This document shows positions 32,850 through 33,387 of a DNA stretch of 33,387 nt, in pieces. The stretch covers positions 1 through 33,387 of the forward strand of contig JAGMES010000037.1 of assembly GCA_023128035.1 (NCBI GenBank). Reading direction: 5' to 3'. Both the position numbers and the translations under genes were made by a program. The notes beneath the pieces are model-generated. The model worked only from the letters and a program-made list of their open reading frames with translations, had not been told where the DNA came from and ran no database searches. How positions within the stretch are numbered: position 1 is the stretch's first letter; each line of letters begins with the position of its first letter. The stretch comes from Halanaerobiales bacterium. GTDB lineage: Bacteria; Bacillota_F; Halanaerobiia; DY22613.

Positions 32850-33387
32850 TCACCTCTTTTCAACTCTTCCAAATCTTCTATCTCTATTTTGAAATTCAAT
32901 TAGGGCATTCTTTAAATCTTCTTTTGTAAAATTTGGCCATAAAACAGGAGTAAAAACCAATTCTGCATAAGCAGACTGATATAAAAAGAAATTGCTAATC
33001 CGCATTTCGCCGCTGGTACGGATCATAAGTTCTACGTCTGGAAGGTCTTTTGTATAAAGAAATTCTTTTAATGACTCTTCATCTATCTTTTCAGGAATTT
33101 GATCCTCCGAAAGAATTTTATTGACTGCCTCAATAATCTCAGCTCGTCCTCCATAATTTAAACAAACATTCAAAAACAAACCATCATTATTTTGAGTCCG
33201 TTTCTCTAATCGATCAATTACCTGTAATAAACCCTTATCCAGATTATTTCTACTTCCCAAAATTTGAACTCGCACATTTTCGTTCTCCAACTCGCCAATC
33301 TCTTCTGTAAAAACTTTTTTAAAAAGGTTCATTAAAAAATTTACTTCTGTAACAGGTCTCTCCCAATTTTCTGTAGAAAAAGCAAAA
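32850..33387 (-). CDS. uppS: undecaprenyl diphosphate synthase, 5' end outside window
   Basis: UppS builds the C55 carrier for peptidoglycan and wall polymers by cis-prenyl transfer. The window ends inside the gene; the visible 178 or so residues begin with FAFSTENWERPVTEVNFL, the conserved (Y/F)AFSTENW(K/R)RP segment, and continue to the C-terminal RTSGEMRISNFFLYQSAYAE and LWPNF that bind isopentenyl diphosphate and form the dimer. The MDGNGRWA catalytic loop lies beyond the window. A reading starting at the internal Met (33332) would be artificially short. It heads the uppS-cdsA-dxr-rseP cluster. Confidence 0.96.
   Translation of the reverse strand, partial: FAFSTENWERPVTEVNFLMNLFKKVFTEEIGELENENVRVQILGSRNNLDKGLLQVIDRLEKRTQNNDGLFLNVCLNYGGRAEIIEAVNKILSEDQIPEKIDEESLKEFLYTKDLPDVELMIRTSGEMRISNFFLYQSAYAELVFTPVLWPNFTKEDLKNALIEFQNRDRRFGRVEKR

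Noticed and set aside
32846..32899. Upstream extension of cdsA
   Set aside because: It overlaps the conserved end of uppS and has no ribosome binding site; ATG 32845 does.
1..33387. tRNA, rRNA, CRISPR array, transposase or prophage genes
   Set aside because: None were seen: no CCA-ended cloverleaf, no spaced direct repeats, and no transposase, integrase or phage structural motifs in any long frame.

Overview
The window reads as a chromosomal segment of a low-GC, probably spore-forming member of the Bacillota. A class C DNA polymerase (PolC), a bacterial-type ProS with an editing insertion, the gene order uppS-cdsA-dxr-rseP-ispG-proS then polC-rimP-nusA-ylxR-ylxQ-infB-rbfA-nrnA-truB-ribF-rpsO-pnp, and strong GGAGG-type ribosome binding sites all point this way. 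A clostridial or halanaerobial lineage fits best, but no marker in the window fixes the genus. Every long gene is on the minus strand, so transcription runs from high to low coordinates. The one supported plus-strand gene is a 59-codon ORF at 22768-22947.

Layout in the direction of transcription: (1) 33387-25417 holds isoprenoid and phospholipid precursor genes (uppS partial, cdsA, an AI-2E/YtvI-like membrane protein, dxr, the site-2 protease rseP, a protein with four tandem zinc ribbons, ispG), then proS. Overlaps and very short gaps suggest one operon. (2) 25385-24072 carries a family 2 glycosyltransferase and an MgtC-type membrane protein that appears to start at CTG. (3) 24071-20160 is an AT-rich accessory block set between proS and polC, which are neighbours in the familiar Bacillus order. 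It holds a candidate small RNA with its own consensus promoter and terminator, a DUF3467 gene followed in frame by a headless MazF/PemK-like remnant, the plus-strand small gene, an 87-codon gene coupled to a SecB-like gene interrupted by an in-frame TAA, and a predicted metal-dependent amidohydrolase. (4) 20138-4405 is the replication, transcription and translation block from polC to pnp. A pair of small unknown genes with their own promoter and a structured rpsO leader lie between ribF and rpsO. (5) 3961-26 contains a decayed endonuclease IV gene, a DinG-family helicase fused to a RadC/JAMM-type domain, and a LysM plus SleB-type cell-wall hydrolase.

The core genes are ordinary and well preserved. 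The interest lies in the accessory block at 20-24 kb (candidate sRNA, SecB-like and toxin-like remnants, unrecorded small gene), the DinG fusion, the zinc-ribbon protein and the rpsO leader. I saw no rRNA, tRNA, CRISPR array, insertion sequence or prophage. All functional calls rest on reading motifs by eye; no database search was run.
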